Notes under the pieces: model-generated
Seen by the model: the letters and a program-made list of their open reading frames with translations, nothing else
Told to the model about the DNA's origin: nothing
Databases searched by the model: none
Shown: piece after piece, positions 36,110 to 45,278 of the stretch
Layout: each line of letters opens with the position of its first letter
Position numbering within the stretch: the stretch's first letter is position 1
DNA from: Streptomyces sp. BA2
Lineage (GTDB): Bacteria; Actinomycetota; Actinomycetes; Streptomycetales; Streptomycetaceae
Direction of reading: 5' to 3'
Assembly: GCF_009769735.1 (NCBI RefSeq)
Contig: NZ_WSRO01000002.1
Location: 3,794,001-3,858,000, forward strand
DNA length: 64,000 bases
Translations under genes and position numbers: made by a program

Positions 36110-37456
36110 TCAGACTTCCGCGTACGTGAGCTGGGGCTTCGTCTCCGCGTCCGGGGTCTGCCCGGAGTCCGGGGCGGCCGTCGGGCGGCGAAGGTATACG
36201 GCCCACGTGACGCAGAAGCACGCCGCGTAGAAGACGAGGAAGGCGACGAAGGCACCGGTCCCCGACCCCACGGTCTGGAAGGACTGCCGGAAGGCGAGGT
36301 TGATCCCGAGCCCGCCGAGCGCGCCGACGGCGCCGATGAGCCCCATGGAGGCCCCGGAGAGTCGCCGCCCGTAGGCCGCGGCGGCTTCCCCGTCGAGCCC
36401 CTTCTGGAGGGCCTTGGCCTGGAAGATCCCGGGGATCATCTTGTACGTCGACCCGTTGCCGAGGCCGCTGAGTACGAAGAGCACGACGAAGGCGGCGACG
36501 AAGAGGGCGAGCGACTCCCGCATGGAGGCGATGACGACGACGGCGGTGGCCGCGCCCATCCCGACGAAGTTCCACAGGGTGATGCGGGCCCCGCCGAACC
36601 GGTCGGCGAGCCGCCCGCCCACGGGCCGGATCAGCGAGCCGAGGAGCGGCCCGATGAAGGTGACGGCGGCGGCCTGCAGCGGCGTACGCCCGAACTGGGT
36701 CTGAAGGACGAGCCCGAACGCGAAGCTGTACCCGATGAAGGACCCGAAGGTCCCCACATACAGGAACGCCATGATCCAGGTGTGGGCATCCCGGACGGAC
36801 TCCTTCGCCGCCCCGGTGTCGTTCTTCACGGTGGCGAGGTTGTCCATGAAGAGGGCGGCGCAGAGGGCGGAGACGAAGATGAGGGGGATGTAGATCCCCA
36901 GGAGCACGCGGGGCCCGCCCCCGGCCCCGATGACCCCGAGCCCGGCGAGCTGCACGACGGGCACGCCGATGTTGCCGCCCCCGGCATTGAGCCCGAGCGC
37001 CCACCCCTTCTTCCTCAACGGGAAGAAGGAATTGATGTTGGTCATGCTGGAGGCGAAGTTTCCGCCACCGACGCCGGTGAGCAGGGCGCACACCATGAAT
37101 GTGGTGTAGGAGGTCCCGGGCTCCATGACGACGAAGGCCGCGACGGTCGGGAGGAGGAGCGCGCTGGCCGCGATGATCGTCCAGTTACGCCCGCCGAAGC
37201 GGGCGACGGCAAAGGTGTAAGGGACGCGGACAACGGCCCCCACCAGGGTGGCCATGGACACGAGAAAGAACTTCCCGGCGGGATCGATCCCGTACTCGGG
37301 CCCCATGAACAGAACCATCACGGACCAGAGGGTCCAGATGGAGAACCCGATGTGCTCCGAGAGGATCGAGAACACCAGATTCCGCCGGGCGACGCGCTCG
37401 CCTCCCTCCTCCTTCCAGAACTTCTCGTCCTCCGGGTCCCACCGTTGGATCCACAT
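36110..37456 (-). CDS. narK: Nitrate/nitrite transporter (NarK, MFS)
   Basis: This protein of about 448 residues is an NNP-family transporter. Two nitrate-signature-like segments are visible: TGVGGGNFASSMTNINSFFP with GWALGLNAGGGNIG, and LSGLGNGSTYKMIPGIF with GASMGLIGAVGALGGLG. Conserved Arg residues (PYTFAVARFGGR; IRPVGGRLADRFGG) fit nitrate binding. ATG 37456 (MWIQRWDP) has GAGG 6 nt upstream; GTG 37474 would add six residues. It imports nitrate or exports nitrite at the membrane, consistent with nnaR next to it. Confidence 0.92.
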   Translation of the reverse strand: MWIQRWDPEDEKFWKEEGGERVARRNLVFSILSEHIGFSIWTLWSVMVLFMGPEYGIDPAGKFFLVSMATLVGAVVRVPYTFAVARFGGRNWTIIAASALLLPTVAAFVVMEPGTSYTTFMVCALLTGVGGGNFASSMTNINSFFPLRKKGWALGLNAGGGNIGVPVVQLAGLGVIGAGGGPRVLLGIYIPLIFVSALCAALFMDNLATVKNDTGAAKESVRDAHTWIMAFLYVGTFGSFIGYSFAFGLVLQTQFGRTPLQAAAVTFIGPLLGSLIRPVGGRLADRFGGARITLWNFVGMGAATAVVVIASMRESLALFVAAFVVLFVLSGLGNGSTYKMIPGIFQAKALQKGLDGEAAAAYGRRLSGASMGLIGAVGALGGLGINLAFRQSFQTVGSGTGAFVAFLVFYAACFCVTWAVYLRRPTAAPDSGQTPDAETKPQLTYAEV

Positions 37457-37769
37457 GACAGGCCTCATCTCCACGGCTTGCGGCTGATGACCCGAAGGTA
37501 GGGAGGACGGGTTTCAGCCCTGTGGCACGCGGTGACCGGCGGGGAACTTTGCTCTCACGTGGGGGCGGGGCGGGCGGTGAGGATCCCTCGCGGGGGGGGC
37601 GTCGAGGCAGGTCAGTCGAGGGCGACCTTGTTCTTGTCGCTGCCGCGGCCGCTGCCGCTGCTGCCGCTGGGCGGAGGGGGCGGTGGGTAGCCACGACCAC
37701 CCCCGGCCGCCTCCACGCCCTGATACGCACCCTCAAGGCCAGCCCCGGCCCCGGGGGGCCACCGCGGGT
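37457..37769. other. Intergenic region, no supported gene
   Basis: About 300 bp separate narK from the MarR gene stop and include the narK promoter. A G-run (about 37590) and a short CTGCCGCTG triplet repeat at about 37640-37670 are the only features. Confidence 0.5.
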
Positions 37770-38297
37770 TCACCCCAGATGCGTATCCCCCAGTGAGATC
37801 AGCAGCCTCCGCAACGCCCCATCCAGCGCCCGCCGGTCATCCGCCGACAAAGACCCCAGCATCCGCTCCTCGTTCGCCACATGATCGACCACCGCTCGGT
37901 CGACCAACTCCCGGCCCGCATCCGTCAGGCGGACGCGGATCGCGCGGCGGTCCGTCGGGTCCGGGTGGCGTTCGATCAAGCCCTTGCGTTCCAGCTTGTC
38001 GAGGCGGTTGGTGATCGCGCCTGAGGTCACCATGGCCGTCTTGATGAGGCCGCCCGCCGTCAGTTCGTGTGGGGCGCCGACGCGACGCAGCGTCGCCAGG
38101 ACGTCGAACTCCGCGAACTCCAAGCCGTGTTCGGCGAAGATCGGCTTCATTCCCTTGCTCAGCAGATGGTCCGCCCGTTTGATGCGGCCCACCAGGGCCA
38201 TCGCGTCCAGGCCCGCCGCGTCCATGTCCGGGCGCTCGCGGTGCCACTGGGCGCGCAGCTCGTCGATGGCGTCGGCCACCACCTCAGGGTCAGCCAT
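37770..38297 (-). CDS. MarR-family regulator
   Basis: This 175-residue winged-helix protein has the MarR core: FAEFDVLATLRRVGAPHELT, GLIKTAMVTSGAITNRLDKL recognition helix and GLIERHPDPTDRRAIRVRLT wing. ATG 38297 begins the family sequence; the upstream ATG adds ten residues. It is divergent from an EamA exporter gene, and two matching palindromic boxes lie between them, as expected for autoregulation and control of the exporter. Confidence 0.92.
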   Translation of the reverse strand: MADPEVVADAIDELRAQWHRERPDMDAAGLDAMALVGRIKRADHLLSKGMKPIFAEHGLEFAEFDVLATLRRVGAPHELTAGGLIKTAMVTSGAITNRLDKLERKGLIERHPDPTDRRAIRVRLTDAGRELVDRAVVDHVANEERMLGSLSADDRRALDGALRRLLISLGDTHLG

Positions 38298-38328
38298 TCC
38301 CGCACTCCTCTCAGGGCCCTGGGGCATC

Positions 38329-38390
38329 TCTCAACGTTCAGATACTTGACGTTCGTAGACCCAGGGTTCATATTTATCTCAACGTTGAGA
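38329..38390. promoter_or_regulatory. Twin MarR-type operators and EamA promoter
   Basis: TCTCAACGTTCAGAT at 38329-38343 and TCTCAACGTTGAGA at 38377-38390 share the core CTCAACGTT and are palindromic; the second is perfect. Between them TTGACG (38346-38351), a 17-bp spacer and CATATT (38369-38374) look like a promoter reading toward the EamA gene. Both boxes flank it, so the adjacent MarR protein is the likely ligand. Confidence 0.7.
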
Positions 38391-38425
38391 ATAACAGCGT
38401 TCAGGGGAACGAGGGGGAGCACACC

Positions 38426-39394
38426 ATGTCCATCAGCAGCCCGCAGGCAGGCACAGCAAGCGCCGCACGCCGCATCGCACGCATCACACACCGCCCCACC
38501 GGTCAAAGCCGCCCCGGTCCAGCGCCGCGAAACCGCGCTCTCGCCGCCGCCGTCCTCGCCGCCATCGGCCCCGCCACCTGGGGCACCACCTACGTCACGA
38601 CCACCGAACTCCTGCCCCCGGACCGCCCCTTGCTCGCCGCGGCCCTGCGCGCGCTGCCCGCCGGGCTCATCCTGCTCGCCCTCACCCGGCGGCTGCCCAG
38701 CGGCGACTGGTGGTGGAAGGCGGGGGTGCTCGGGCTGCTCAACTTCGGGGCGTTCTTTCCTCTCCTCTTCTTCGGCGCCTACCACCTTCCCGGCGGCGTC
38801 GCATCGACCGTCAGCGCCGTCATGCCGCTGCTCGTCGCGGGCTTCGGGGTGGGGGTTCTGAAGGTGCGGCCCACACGGCGGACCTTGGCCGCCGGGCTCG
38901 TCGGTGTTGTCGGCGTCGGGCTGCTCGTCCTGCGCGGCAGCGCATCCGTCAACCTCGCGGGGATCGTGGCCATGCTGGCCGCCACCACGCTGATGGCCCT
39001 CGCCGTCGTACTCAGCAAGCGATGGGGACGGCCGGAAGGCGTCTCGCTGCTTGCCCTCACCGGGTGGCAACTCACGGCGGGTGGGCTGGTTTTGGCTCCC
39101 GTCGCCCTGACCTTCGAAGGTCTCCCTGGCCACTTCACCGGTGCCAACCTCGCCGGATACGCCTACCTCGGCATCATCGGCACCGCCGTCGCCTACGCCC
39201 TCTGGTTCCGCGGCATCGAGCGGCTCCCCGCGTCGTCCGTCTCGTTCCTCGGGCTGACCAACCCCGTCGTCGCCACCCTCGCCGGGCTGCTCCTCCTGGG
39301 GCAGACCCTCACCCTCTGGCAGGTGGGCGGGCTGGTCCTCGTCGTAGCGAGTGTGCTGGTCGGGCAAGGCCGCCCTGCACAACGACGCCAGTAG
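38426..39394 (+). CDS. EamA-family (DMT) exporter
   Basis: This 322-residue protein has ten predicted helices in two EamA repeats. The first includes AAIGPATWGTTYVTTTELLP and the second VAMLAATTLMALAVVLSKRW, ending AYLGIIGTAVAYALWFRGIE and the typical SFLGLTNPVVATLAGLLLLG. It probably exports a metabolite or drug. GGGGGAG precedes ATG 38426. The N-terminal 35 residues are hydrophilic and basic. It is under the divergent MarR gene and is followed 47 bp later by an NAD(P)-binding gene. Confidence 0.92.
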   Translation: MSISSPQAGTASAARRIARITHRPTGQSRPGPAPRNRALAAAVLAAIGPATWGTTYVTTTELLPPDRPLLAAALRALPAGLILLALTRRLPSGDWWWKAGVLGLLNFGAFFPLLFFGAYHLPGGVASTVSAVMPLLVAGFGVGVLKVRPTRRTLAAGLVGVVGVGLLVLRGSASVNLAGIVAMLAATTLMALAVVLSKRWGRPEGVSLLALTGWQLTAGGLVLAPVALTFEGLPGHFTGANLAGYAYLGIIGTAVAYALWFRGIERLPASSVSFLGLTNPVVATLAGLLLLGQTLTLWQVGGLVLVVASVLVGQGRPAQRRQ

Positions 39395-39441
39395 CCCCTC
39401 CCCCTCCCCGCACCATCCGCCCCGCACAAGGAGCAGCCCCC

Positions 39442-40086
39442 ATGCGCATCACCGTCCTCGGCGCAGCCGGCAACGTCGGCAGCCGCGTCGTCACCGAAGC
39501 CCTCGCCCGCGGCCACGAAGTCACCGCCGTCGTCCGCGAACCCGCCCGCTTCCCCTCCCTGCACCCCGCCGCCACCCACCGCACCGGCGACGCCGGAGTC
39601 CCCGAGCATGTCGCCGAGTTGAGCGCCGGGCAGGATCTCGTGGTGAACGCCACCAGACCCGCACCGGGCCGCGAGGCCGAACACGCCGCCATCAGCCGGG
39701 CGTTGCTCGCCGGCCTTGCCGCAACCGGCGTCCGTCTGCTGATCGTCGGCGGGGCGGGAAGCCTGACCGTGCCCGGCAGCGGCGGCGTCCTCGCCATCGA
39801 CGATCCCGCATACGTGCCCGCTGCCTGGCGGCACATCGCCCTTGCCTCCAACGCCCAGTACGACGCCGTCCGCACCGCCGACACCGACGTCGACTGGACG
39901 TACCTGAGCCCGTCCGCCCTGCTCGAACCGGGCGTCCGCACCGGCACCTACCGGCTCGGCGCCGACGAGTTGATCGTCGACGCCGAGGGGAAGTCATCCA
40001 TCTCCATGGAGGATCTGGCGGCGGCCCTTCTGGACGAGGCCGAGCGCCCCGAGCACCGCCGCACCCGCTTCACCGCGGGCTACTGA
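39442..40086 (+). CDS. NAD(P)H-binding short epimerase (NmrA/SDR-like)
   Basis: This 214-residue protein starts with the Rossmann motif GAAGNVGSRV at about residues 7-16. DLVVNATRPAPG follows, then RLLIVGGAGSLTVPGSGGVL, and YLSPSALLEPGVRTGTYRLG as in YwnB/NmrA-like atypical SDRs. The reaction is unknown. AAGGAG precedes ATG 39442. It is likely cotranscribed with the EamA gene. Its last 17 bp overlap the end of the galactanase gene on the opposite strand. Confidence 0.9.
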   Translation: MRITVLGAAGNVGSRVVTEALARGHEVTAVVREPARFPSLHPAATHRTGDAGVPEHVAELSAGQDLVVNATRPAPGREAEHAAISRALLAGLAATGVRLLIVGGAGSLTVPGSGGVLAIDDPAYVPAAWRHIALASNAQYDAVRTADTDVDWTYLSPSALLEPGVRTGTYRLGADELIVDAEGKSSISMEDLAAALLDEAERPEHRRTRFTAGY

Positions 40087-41533
40087 CCTCCCGCTTGAAC
40101 TGCTGGTTGGCACCGTTGCCGCACGTCCACTGGACGAGTCGGGCGCCGTCGCCGGTGGACTCGTCCGCCACGTCGAGACACTTGCCGCTGTGCCGGGAGA
40201 CCAGCCGGTAGGTGTCGTCTCCCCGGCCCCCGGACCCCCGGTCCTCGAAGCGCCACTGCTGGTGCGCGCCGGAACCGCACCGGTACTGGTTCACGAAGGC
40301 CCCGTCCCCGGTGGCCTCGTCCGCCACGTCCAGGCACTTGCCGCTGTGCTGCGCCAGGACCCGTACGTATCCGTCGCCCGCGTCCTCCAAGCGCCACTGC
40401 TGGTTGAGACCGCCGTCGCAGGAGTACTGCACGACGGCCGCGCCGTCGGCGGAGGAGGCGTCGGAGACGTCGAGACACTTGCCGCTGTGCCGGGCGGTGA
40501 GGCTGTAGCGGGGTCCGCCTCCCACGCCTTTGACGGTTCCGGTGTCGGTGTCGACGGAGAGCTCCGGGTACCACGGCAGGCTCATGGTGGTCCTGGTCGG
40601 GAAGGCCAGCGGCAGCCAGACGTACTGGGAGTCGTTGACCGTGCCGCCCATGGAGTTGCCCCAGCGGTCGCCCATGTAGAGGTAGGAGGTGCCTGAACTG
40701 CCTTGCACCGGCAGGACGTACGCGGTCTGGGAGCCGTAAGCGGTCGCGTCGCCGACCTCCTTCATCTCCGACCAGGGGCCGGTGATGCTCTCGGCGGTCG
40801 CGTACTTCTGCTGGTTGGGGTACCAGCCGCTGGTGCCCGAGGTCAGCATGAAGTAGACGCCGTCGCGCTTGAACAGGGCCGGGGACTCACGGTGTTGGTT
40901 CGGCCAGGGGTTGGCGACCTCCTTGTCGAAGGCCGTGTAGTCGTCCGTCAGCCTGTAGATGAAGAGGTCGGCGTTCTCGCTGCCGGACGAGATCTGGTAC
41001 GCGGTGCCGTCGTCGTCCTTGAACAGCGTCATGTCACGGGACGTGGTCCCGCTCGGCGGCCGGAAGCTGCCCTTCCAGCTGTAGTCGCCGTCGACCGTGT
41101 CGGAGACGGCCACGGCGGTGCGGGACTCGGTGTAGTCCTTGCCGTTCTCCTTGTGCATCCACATGACGAACTTGCGGGTCTCGCTGTTGTAAATGACCTT
41201 GGGCCGCTCGATGTTGGCGACGGAGAGCTCCGGGTCGCTCTCCTGCGTCAGGACGTTCTTCCTGAACTCCCACGTCTTCAGGTCGGAGGAGCGGTAGACC
41301 GAGACGGCCTTGAAGGTGTTGTCCGCGTGACGGTTCTCGCCGAACCAGTAGTAGAAATCACCCACCTTGACGGCTCCACCGCCGTGGGCGTGCACTCCTG
41401 CGCCCGTGGTGTCCGTGAACTGGGTCCCGTTGGTGACGGTGACCGGCGCGGCATGCGCCGGGAGGCCGGCGGCAACCAACCACACCACGGCCAGGATGGC
41501 GGCCAGTAAGGGTCTGCGGGCGCGTCGGAACAT
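40070..41533 (-). CDS. GH43 exo-galactanase-like enzyme with CBM13
   Basis: This 487-residue secreted protein has a signal peptide (RRPLLAAILAVVWLVAAG, cleavage after AHA). A five-bladed GH43 domain follows (VHAHGGGAVKVGDFYYWFGE, NIERPKVIYNSETRKFVMWM, TSRDMTLFKDDDGTAYQISS). Residues about 355-485 are a ricin-type CBM13 with three repeats of GKCLDV...QQW. The layout resembles the exo-beta-1,3-galactanase subfamily (GH43_24) of Streptomyces, which degrades plant arabinogalactan. ATG 41533 has AAGGGA upstream; the longer frame to 41602 is discarded. A palindromic LacI-type site lies upstream. Confidence 0.88.
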   Translation of the reverse strand: MFRRARRPLLAAILAVVWLVAAGLPAHAAPVTVTNGTQFTDTTGAGVHAHGGGAVKVGDFYYWFGENRHADNTFKAVSVYRSSDLKTWEFRKNVLTQESDPELSVANIERPKVIYNSETRKFVMWMHKENGKDYTESRTAVAVSDTVDGDYSWKGSFRPPSGTTSRDMTLFKDDDGTAYQISSGSENADLFIYRLTDDYTAFDKEVANPWPNQHRESPALFKRDGVYFMLTSGTSGWYPNQQKYATAESITGPWSEMKEVGDATAYGSQTAYVLPVQGSSGTSYLYMGDRWGNSMGGTVNDSQYVWLPLAFPTRTTMSLPWYPELSVDTDTGTVKGVGGGPRYSLTARHSGKCLDVSDASSADGAAVVQYSCDGGLNQQWRLEDAGDGYVRVLAQHSGKCLDVADEATGDGAFVNQYRCGSGAHQQWRFEDRGSGGRGDDTYRLVSRHSGKCLDVADESTGDGARLVQWTCGNGANQQFKREVSSPR

Positions 41534-41668
41534 CGAAGGTCCCTTCTTCGAAGGTGGGGGTGGACGCGAGCGGGCGTTCTCTCGGACATCTGTCACCGGC
41601 ACCTCTCACCGGCGTCTCTAATTGTTGGGTCATGTTGATGTCTGTTGAGGGACCGTAAATGTGCCGGA

Positions 41669-41682
41669 TGTTTACGTCAACA
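41669..41682. promoter_or_regulatory. LacI-type operator candidate for galactanase gene
   Basis: TGTTTACGTCAACA is a near-perfect 14-bp palindrome (one mismatched pair) about 136 bp upstream of the GH43 start. LacI-family operators for glycoside hydrolases often have this TGTTnACGTnAACA form. No LacI gene is in the window. Confidence 0.4.
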
Positions 41683-41700
41683 CTGAACGCACGGCAAACG

Positions 41701-41736
41701 CAGAGGGCCGACCACCAGTTGGTGGTCGGCCCTCTG
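41701..41736 (-). terminator. Terminator after acyltransferase gene
   Basis: CAGAGGGCCGACCACC and GGTGGTCGGCCCTCTG form a perfect 16-bp stem with an AGTT loop, 21 bp beyond the acyltransferase stop. It should end the mat-locus transcript. Confidence 0.9.
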
Positions 41737-41757
41737 CAAGCGCCCGGCTGGGGAGTC

Positions 41758-43008
41758 TCAGCCCCGGTGCGCACCCCCTCGCGCAGGCACCGCGGCCCGG
41801 CGCGACTTCGCCCCGTTCGGCCACAGCCTCGGACTCCGCTTCGCGGCGATGTCCTCCAGCCAGCCCACGGCCATCACCATCAGACCGATCAGCGGCCAGA
41901 CCAGGACCGTCATCCACAGCATGTACGTGGAGTCCAGCGCCGAGCTCCAGCGCTCGTCCTCCATGAACGGCAGGTCGTACGCCATGTCGATGATCGGCAC
42001 CGTGGCCATGATCAGCAGGTTGTGCCAGAGATAGATCGTCACCGCTCGGTTGTTGGAGAGGGTGATGAGCTTGTCCCAGCGCTTCAGGCGGCCCGGCAGT
42101 TCCTGCCAGGAAGGTGAGTACTGGAAGAGGATGACCACGAAGCCGAAGGACCACGCCGCCTGGGCGAGGGGGATGTCGTTCAGGTCCCAGCCGTCCGGGC
42201 CCAGATGGCCCGAGGCCCACCACAGGCCGAAGGCCATGATCAGGGCCGAGACCGACACCGCCACGTAGCGCGGTACGCGGGCGAGTACGCCCTCCTGGTG
42301 GGCCATGCCGAGGACCCAGCAGCTGCCGTACACCGCGAAGTCCGAGACCGCGTTGCCCGTCTCGCCGGGGATCTTGACGACCTCCGTGGCGAGCACCGCG
42401 GTCAGGGCGAGGGGGGCGAAGAGCGTGGCCCACGGGACCCTGCGGAACGCCCACAGGAGGAGCGGCGATGCGATCACGAACCACAGGTACGCGCGGATGT
42501 ACCAGAGAGGGCCCGCCGCCTGGGCGGGCCAGGTGTCCTCCAGGAGGCCCGCCTTGTCCCCGATGTGCCAGGGGAAGGGCGGGGCGCCGATCGGGAACAC
42601 GTAGTTGAGCATGCTGACCAGGCCCCACGTGTCCCCGTGGTCCGGGTCCTTGGTCACGTTCCACCCGCCGTAGAACAGGAGGAAGAGTGCCACCGCGCTG
42701 AACGCCCACATGGGCGGCAGCAGTCGGCGTATTCGGCCTCTGATCACGCCCCATGCCGGGCGCTTCAGCGAGCGCGCCATCAGTGCGCCCGCCAGCGCGA
42801 ACATCACGCCCATGGAGGGGAACAGGATCGTCAGCCAGGCCCAGCCGAAGAGGTGGTAGATGACGACGCGGACCAGGGCCAGCGAGCGCAGTACGTCGAA
42901 GTAGCGGTCGCGGCCCGGCTTCTTGGCGGCAGCGGGAGCCGCCGGGGCGGGGGCCACGGGAGCGTAAGGCGCCGGCACCTGCGGCATCGGCTGCGTGGGG
43001 TAGGTCAT
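41758..43008 (-). CDS. Acyltransferase-3 family membrane protein
   Basis: This 416-residue protein has a Pro/Ala-rich cytosolic start, then RYFDVLRSLALVRVVIYHLF with the catalytic-type Arg-x-x-x-x-His arrangement of the OafA/acyltransferase-3 family. About ten membrane helices follow. It probably O-acylates a surface sugar or polysaccharide. The ATG overlaps the stop of the deacetylase-glycosyltransferase gene, so it belongs to the same operon and likely modifies that polymer. Confidence 0.9.
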   Translation of the reverse strand: MTYPTQPMPQVPAPYAPVAPAPAAPAAAKKPGRDRYFDVLRSLALVRVVIYHLFGWAWLTILFPSMGVMFALAGALMARSLKRPAWGVIRGRIRRLLPPMWAFSAVALFLLFYGGWNVTKDPDHGDTWGLVSMLNYVFPIGAPPFPWHIGDKAGLLEDTWPAQAAGPLWYIRAYLWFVIASPLLLWAFRRVPWATLFAPLALTAVLATEVVKIPGETGNAVSDFAVYGSCWVLGMAHQEGVLARVPRYVAVSVSALIMAFGLWWASGHLGPDGWDLNDIPLAQAAWSFGFVVILFQYSPSWQELPGRLKRWDKLITLSNNRAVTIYLWHNLLIMATVPIIDMAYDLPFMEDERWSSALDSTYMLWMTVLVWPLIGLMVMAVGWLEDIAAKRSPRLWPNGAKSRRAAVPARGGAHRG

Positions 43009-45278
43009 GCGACGGGCCTCCGGTCAGGGCTGCCCGTCCGCTGCTGCGGGATCGAGGGCGGAGTTCCAAGGACGCCCGTGCGCCGGAGCTTCTGCCAGCG
43101 AAGGCGGCCTCCGGTCAGGGCGGTGATCCAGGACTGCAGCAGCACGACGTACATCAGCTGCCGGTAGAGGATCTGCTGGAGGGGCAGCGAGATCAGATGG
43201 GTCATGCGCTCGCGGTCGAGCCGGAAGGCGTACGCCGCGCACACCGCCTGGACGGCGAGCACGCCGAGCCACGCGATGATCGTCTTCTGGGTGGGGCCGA
43301 ACACCAGGCCGTACAGGAGGAATACGTCGATGAGGGGCGCGAGCAGAGGTGCCAGGACCATGAACAGCGACACCAGCGGCATGCCCACCCGGCCGAAGCG
43401 CCCCGAAGGACCCGACTCGATCACCGAGCGGCGGTGCTTCCAGATCGCCTGCATCGTGCCGTACGACCAGCGGTAGCGCTGCGACCACAGCTGCTGCACC
43501 GTCTCCGGCGCCTCGGTCCACGCGCGCGCCTTCTCGGCGTACACGACCCGCCAGCCGTCGCGGTGCATCGCCATCGTGATGTCGGTGTCCTCGGCGAGCG
43601 TGTCGTCGCTCATGCCGCCGACCCGTTCGAGCGCCGAACGCCGGAAGGCTCCTACGGCGCCGGGGATGGTCGGCATGCAGCCGAGCATGTCGTACATCCG
43701 GCGGTCGAGGTTGAAGCCCATCACGTACTCGATGTGCTGCCAGGCGCCGATCAGGGAGTCCCTGTTGCCGACCTTCGCGTTGCCCGCGACGGCGCCCACG
43801 CGCGGGTCGCCGAAGGGCTGCACGAGCTCGCGCACGGTGGACTGCTCGAAGACCGTGTCGCCGTCCATCATGACGATGAGGTCGTAACGGGCGTTGGCTA
43901 TGCCCCTGTTGAGGGCCGCCGGTTTGCCCGCGTTCTGCTGGCGCACGACGCGTACGTTCGGCAGGCGAAGCCCCTCGACGATCAGTGCGGTGCCGTCCGA
44001 CGAACCGTCGTCGATGACGATGATCTCGATGGGGTGGTCGCTCGTCATGAGCGAACGGACCGTGGCCTCGATGCACTTGGCTTCGTTGTAGGCGGGAACG
44101 AGGACCGATACCGGTTCGGTGATGTCGGGGCCCCAGCGGAAGCCCTTCTTGCGCACCTTGCGCGCGTGCACCGCGGAGAGCAGCAGCATCAGGCCGAAGC
44201 GGGCCATGACCAGGAAGCCGATCACTGCGAGGGCGACGACGAGTACGCCGGTGATCTTCTCCGAGGCTCCGACGAGGAAGACCCAGGCCTTGCCCTTCCA
44301 CAGATCGAGGCCGGTGACCGGCGCGTGCGCGCTCGGGGCGTCCAGGGCCTCGGTGAGGTTGGTGAACCGGTAGCCCTTGTCCTGCAGATCGGGCAGGAAC
44401 GTGTCGAGCGCGGCCACCGTCTGGGAGCGGTCGCCTCCGGAGTCGTGCATCAGGACGATGGCGCCCTTGCCGCCCTCGGGGGTGGCGCGGCGGATGATCT
44501 CGTCGACGCCGGGGCGCTTCCAGTCCTCGCTGTCGGTGTTGTTGACGACGGTGAGATAGCCGCGGCTGCCTATGTACTTCGTCACCGGCCAGGACTTGTT
44601 GTCCATGGCGTCGGAGAAGGAGGAGTACGGCGGGCGGAAGAGGGAGGTGCGGATGCCCGCGGCGCCCGCGAGGGCGAGCTGGTTCTGCGAGAGCTCCCAG
44701 TCGATGCGGCTCTTGGACTGGTACGACAGGTCGGGGTGGTTGAACGTGTGCAGGCCGACCTCGTGGCCCTCGTCCACCATGCGCTCGACCAGGTCGGGGT
44801 AGCGCGACGCCATCGTGCCGGTGACGAAGAAGACGCCGTGCGCGTCGTGCTTCTTCAGTACGTCGAGGACCTTGGGGGTCCACTCCGGGTCGGGGCCGTC
44901 GTCGAAGGTCAGCACGAGGCGGTGGTGGGGGACGCTCAGCGTGTCCTCGTGGCCGCCGCGGGTGTCGATGACCGGGCCGCCGTCTTCGAGGACCTTCTTC
45001 GGGACCTTGTCGGTGGCCGCGGGCGGCTGCACGCGGTGGTCGGCGAGGATCTCGCTGTGGGTGTAGCCGCGCAGCATGAGCATCGCCATCAGGGCGACCA
45101 GGAGCAGCAGGGGCAGGAGATAGCGCAAGGGGAGTCTGCGCCGCTTGGCGCCGCGGGCCGGCTGCGCGCGGCGTCGGCCGCCGCCACCGCCGCCGCGGGT
45201 CTGGGTGCGAGTGTTCCGGGGCTGGGCGTGACTGTGCCGGGAGCCGGCGGGCCGGCCCCTGTTGGTGCGGGAGTTCAT
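43005..45278 (-). CDS. matB: Bifunctional polysaccharide deacetylase/glycosyltransferase
   Basis: This 757-residue protein joins an extracellular NodB-type deacetylase to an intracellular GT2 synthase. After a basic start and one membrane helix, the deacetylase shows TFDDGPD, HTFNHPDL and RPPYSSF (about residues 120-320). The GT2 domain has VLVPAYNEAKCIEATVRSLM, the IDDGSSDG motif, MMDGDTVFEQ, LAEDTDITMAMH and QRYRW (Q-x-x-R-W). Membrane helices follow. It resembles MatB, which makes partly deacetylated PNAG-like polymer causing hyphal aggregation in Streptomyces. The mat names follow memory of the SCO2962/SCO2963 locus and may be swapped. Confidence 0.88.
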   Translation of the reverse strand: MNSRTNRGRPAGSRHSHAQPRNTRTQTRGGGGGGRRRAQPARGAKRRRLPLRYLLPLLLLVALMAMLMLRGYTHSEILADHRVQPPAATDKVPKKVLEDGGPVIDTRGGHEDTLSVPHHRLVLTFDDGPDPEWTPKVLDVLKKHDAHGVFFVTGTMASRYPDLVERMVDEGHEVGLHTFNHPDLSYQSKSRIDWELSQNQLALAGAAGIRTSLFRPPYSSFSDAMDNKSWPVTKYIGSRGYLTVVNNTDSEDWKRPGVDEIIRRATPEGGKGAIVLMHDSGGDRSQTVAALDTFLPDLQDKGYRFTNLTEALDAPSAHAPVTGLDLWKGKAWVFLVGASEKITGVLVVALAVIGFLVMARFGLMLLLSAVHARKVRKKGFRWGPDITEPVSVLVPAYNEAKCIEATVRSLMTSDHPIEIIVIDDGSSDGTALIVEGLRLPNVRVVRQQNAGKPAALNRGIANARYDLIVMMDGDTVFEQSTVRELVQPFGDPRVGAVAGNAKVGNRDSLIGAWQHIEYVMGFNLDRRMYDMLGCMPTIPGAVGAFRRSALERVGGMSDDTLAEDTDITMAMHRDGWRVVYAEKARAWTEAPETVQQLWSQRYRWSYGTMQAIWKHRRSVIESGPSGRFGRVGMPLVSLFMVLAPLLAPLIDVFLLYGLVFGPTQKTIIAWLGVLAVQAVCAAYAFRLDRERMTHLISLPLQQILYRQLMYVVLLQSWITALTGGRLRWQKLRRTGVLGTPPSIPQQRTGSPDRRPVA

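Noticed and set aside
36000..36110. GlnR box in the nnaR promoter
   Set aside because: Expected by context, but no pair of sites with the right spacing could be read with confidence.
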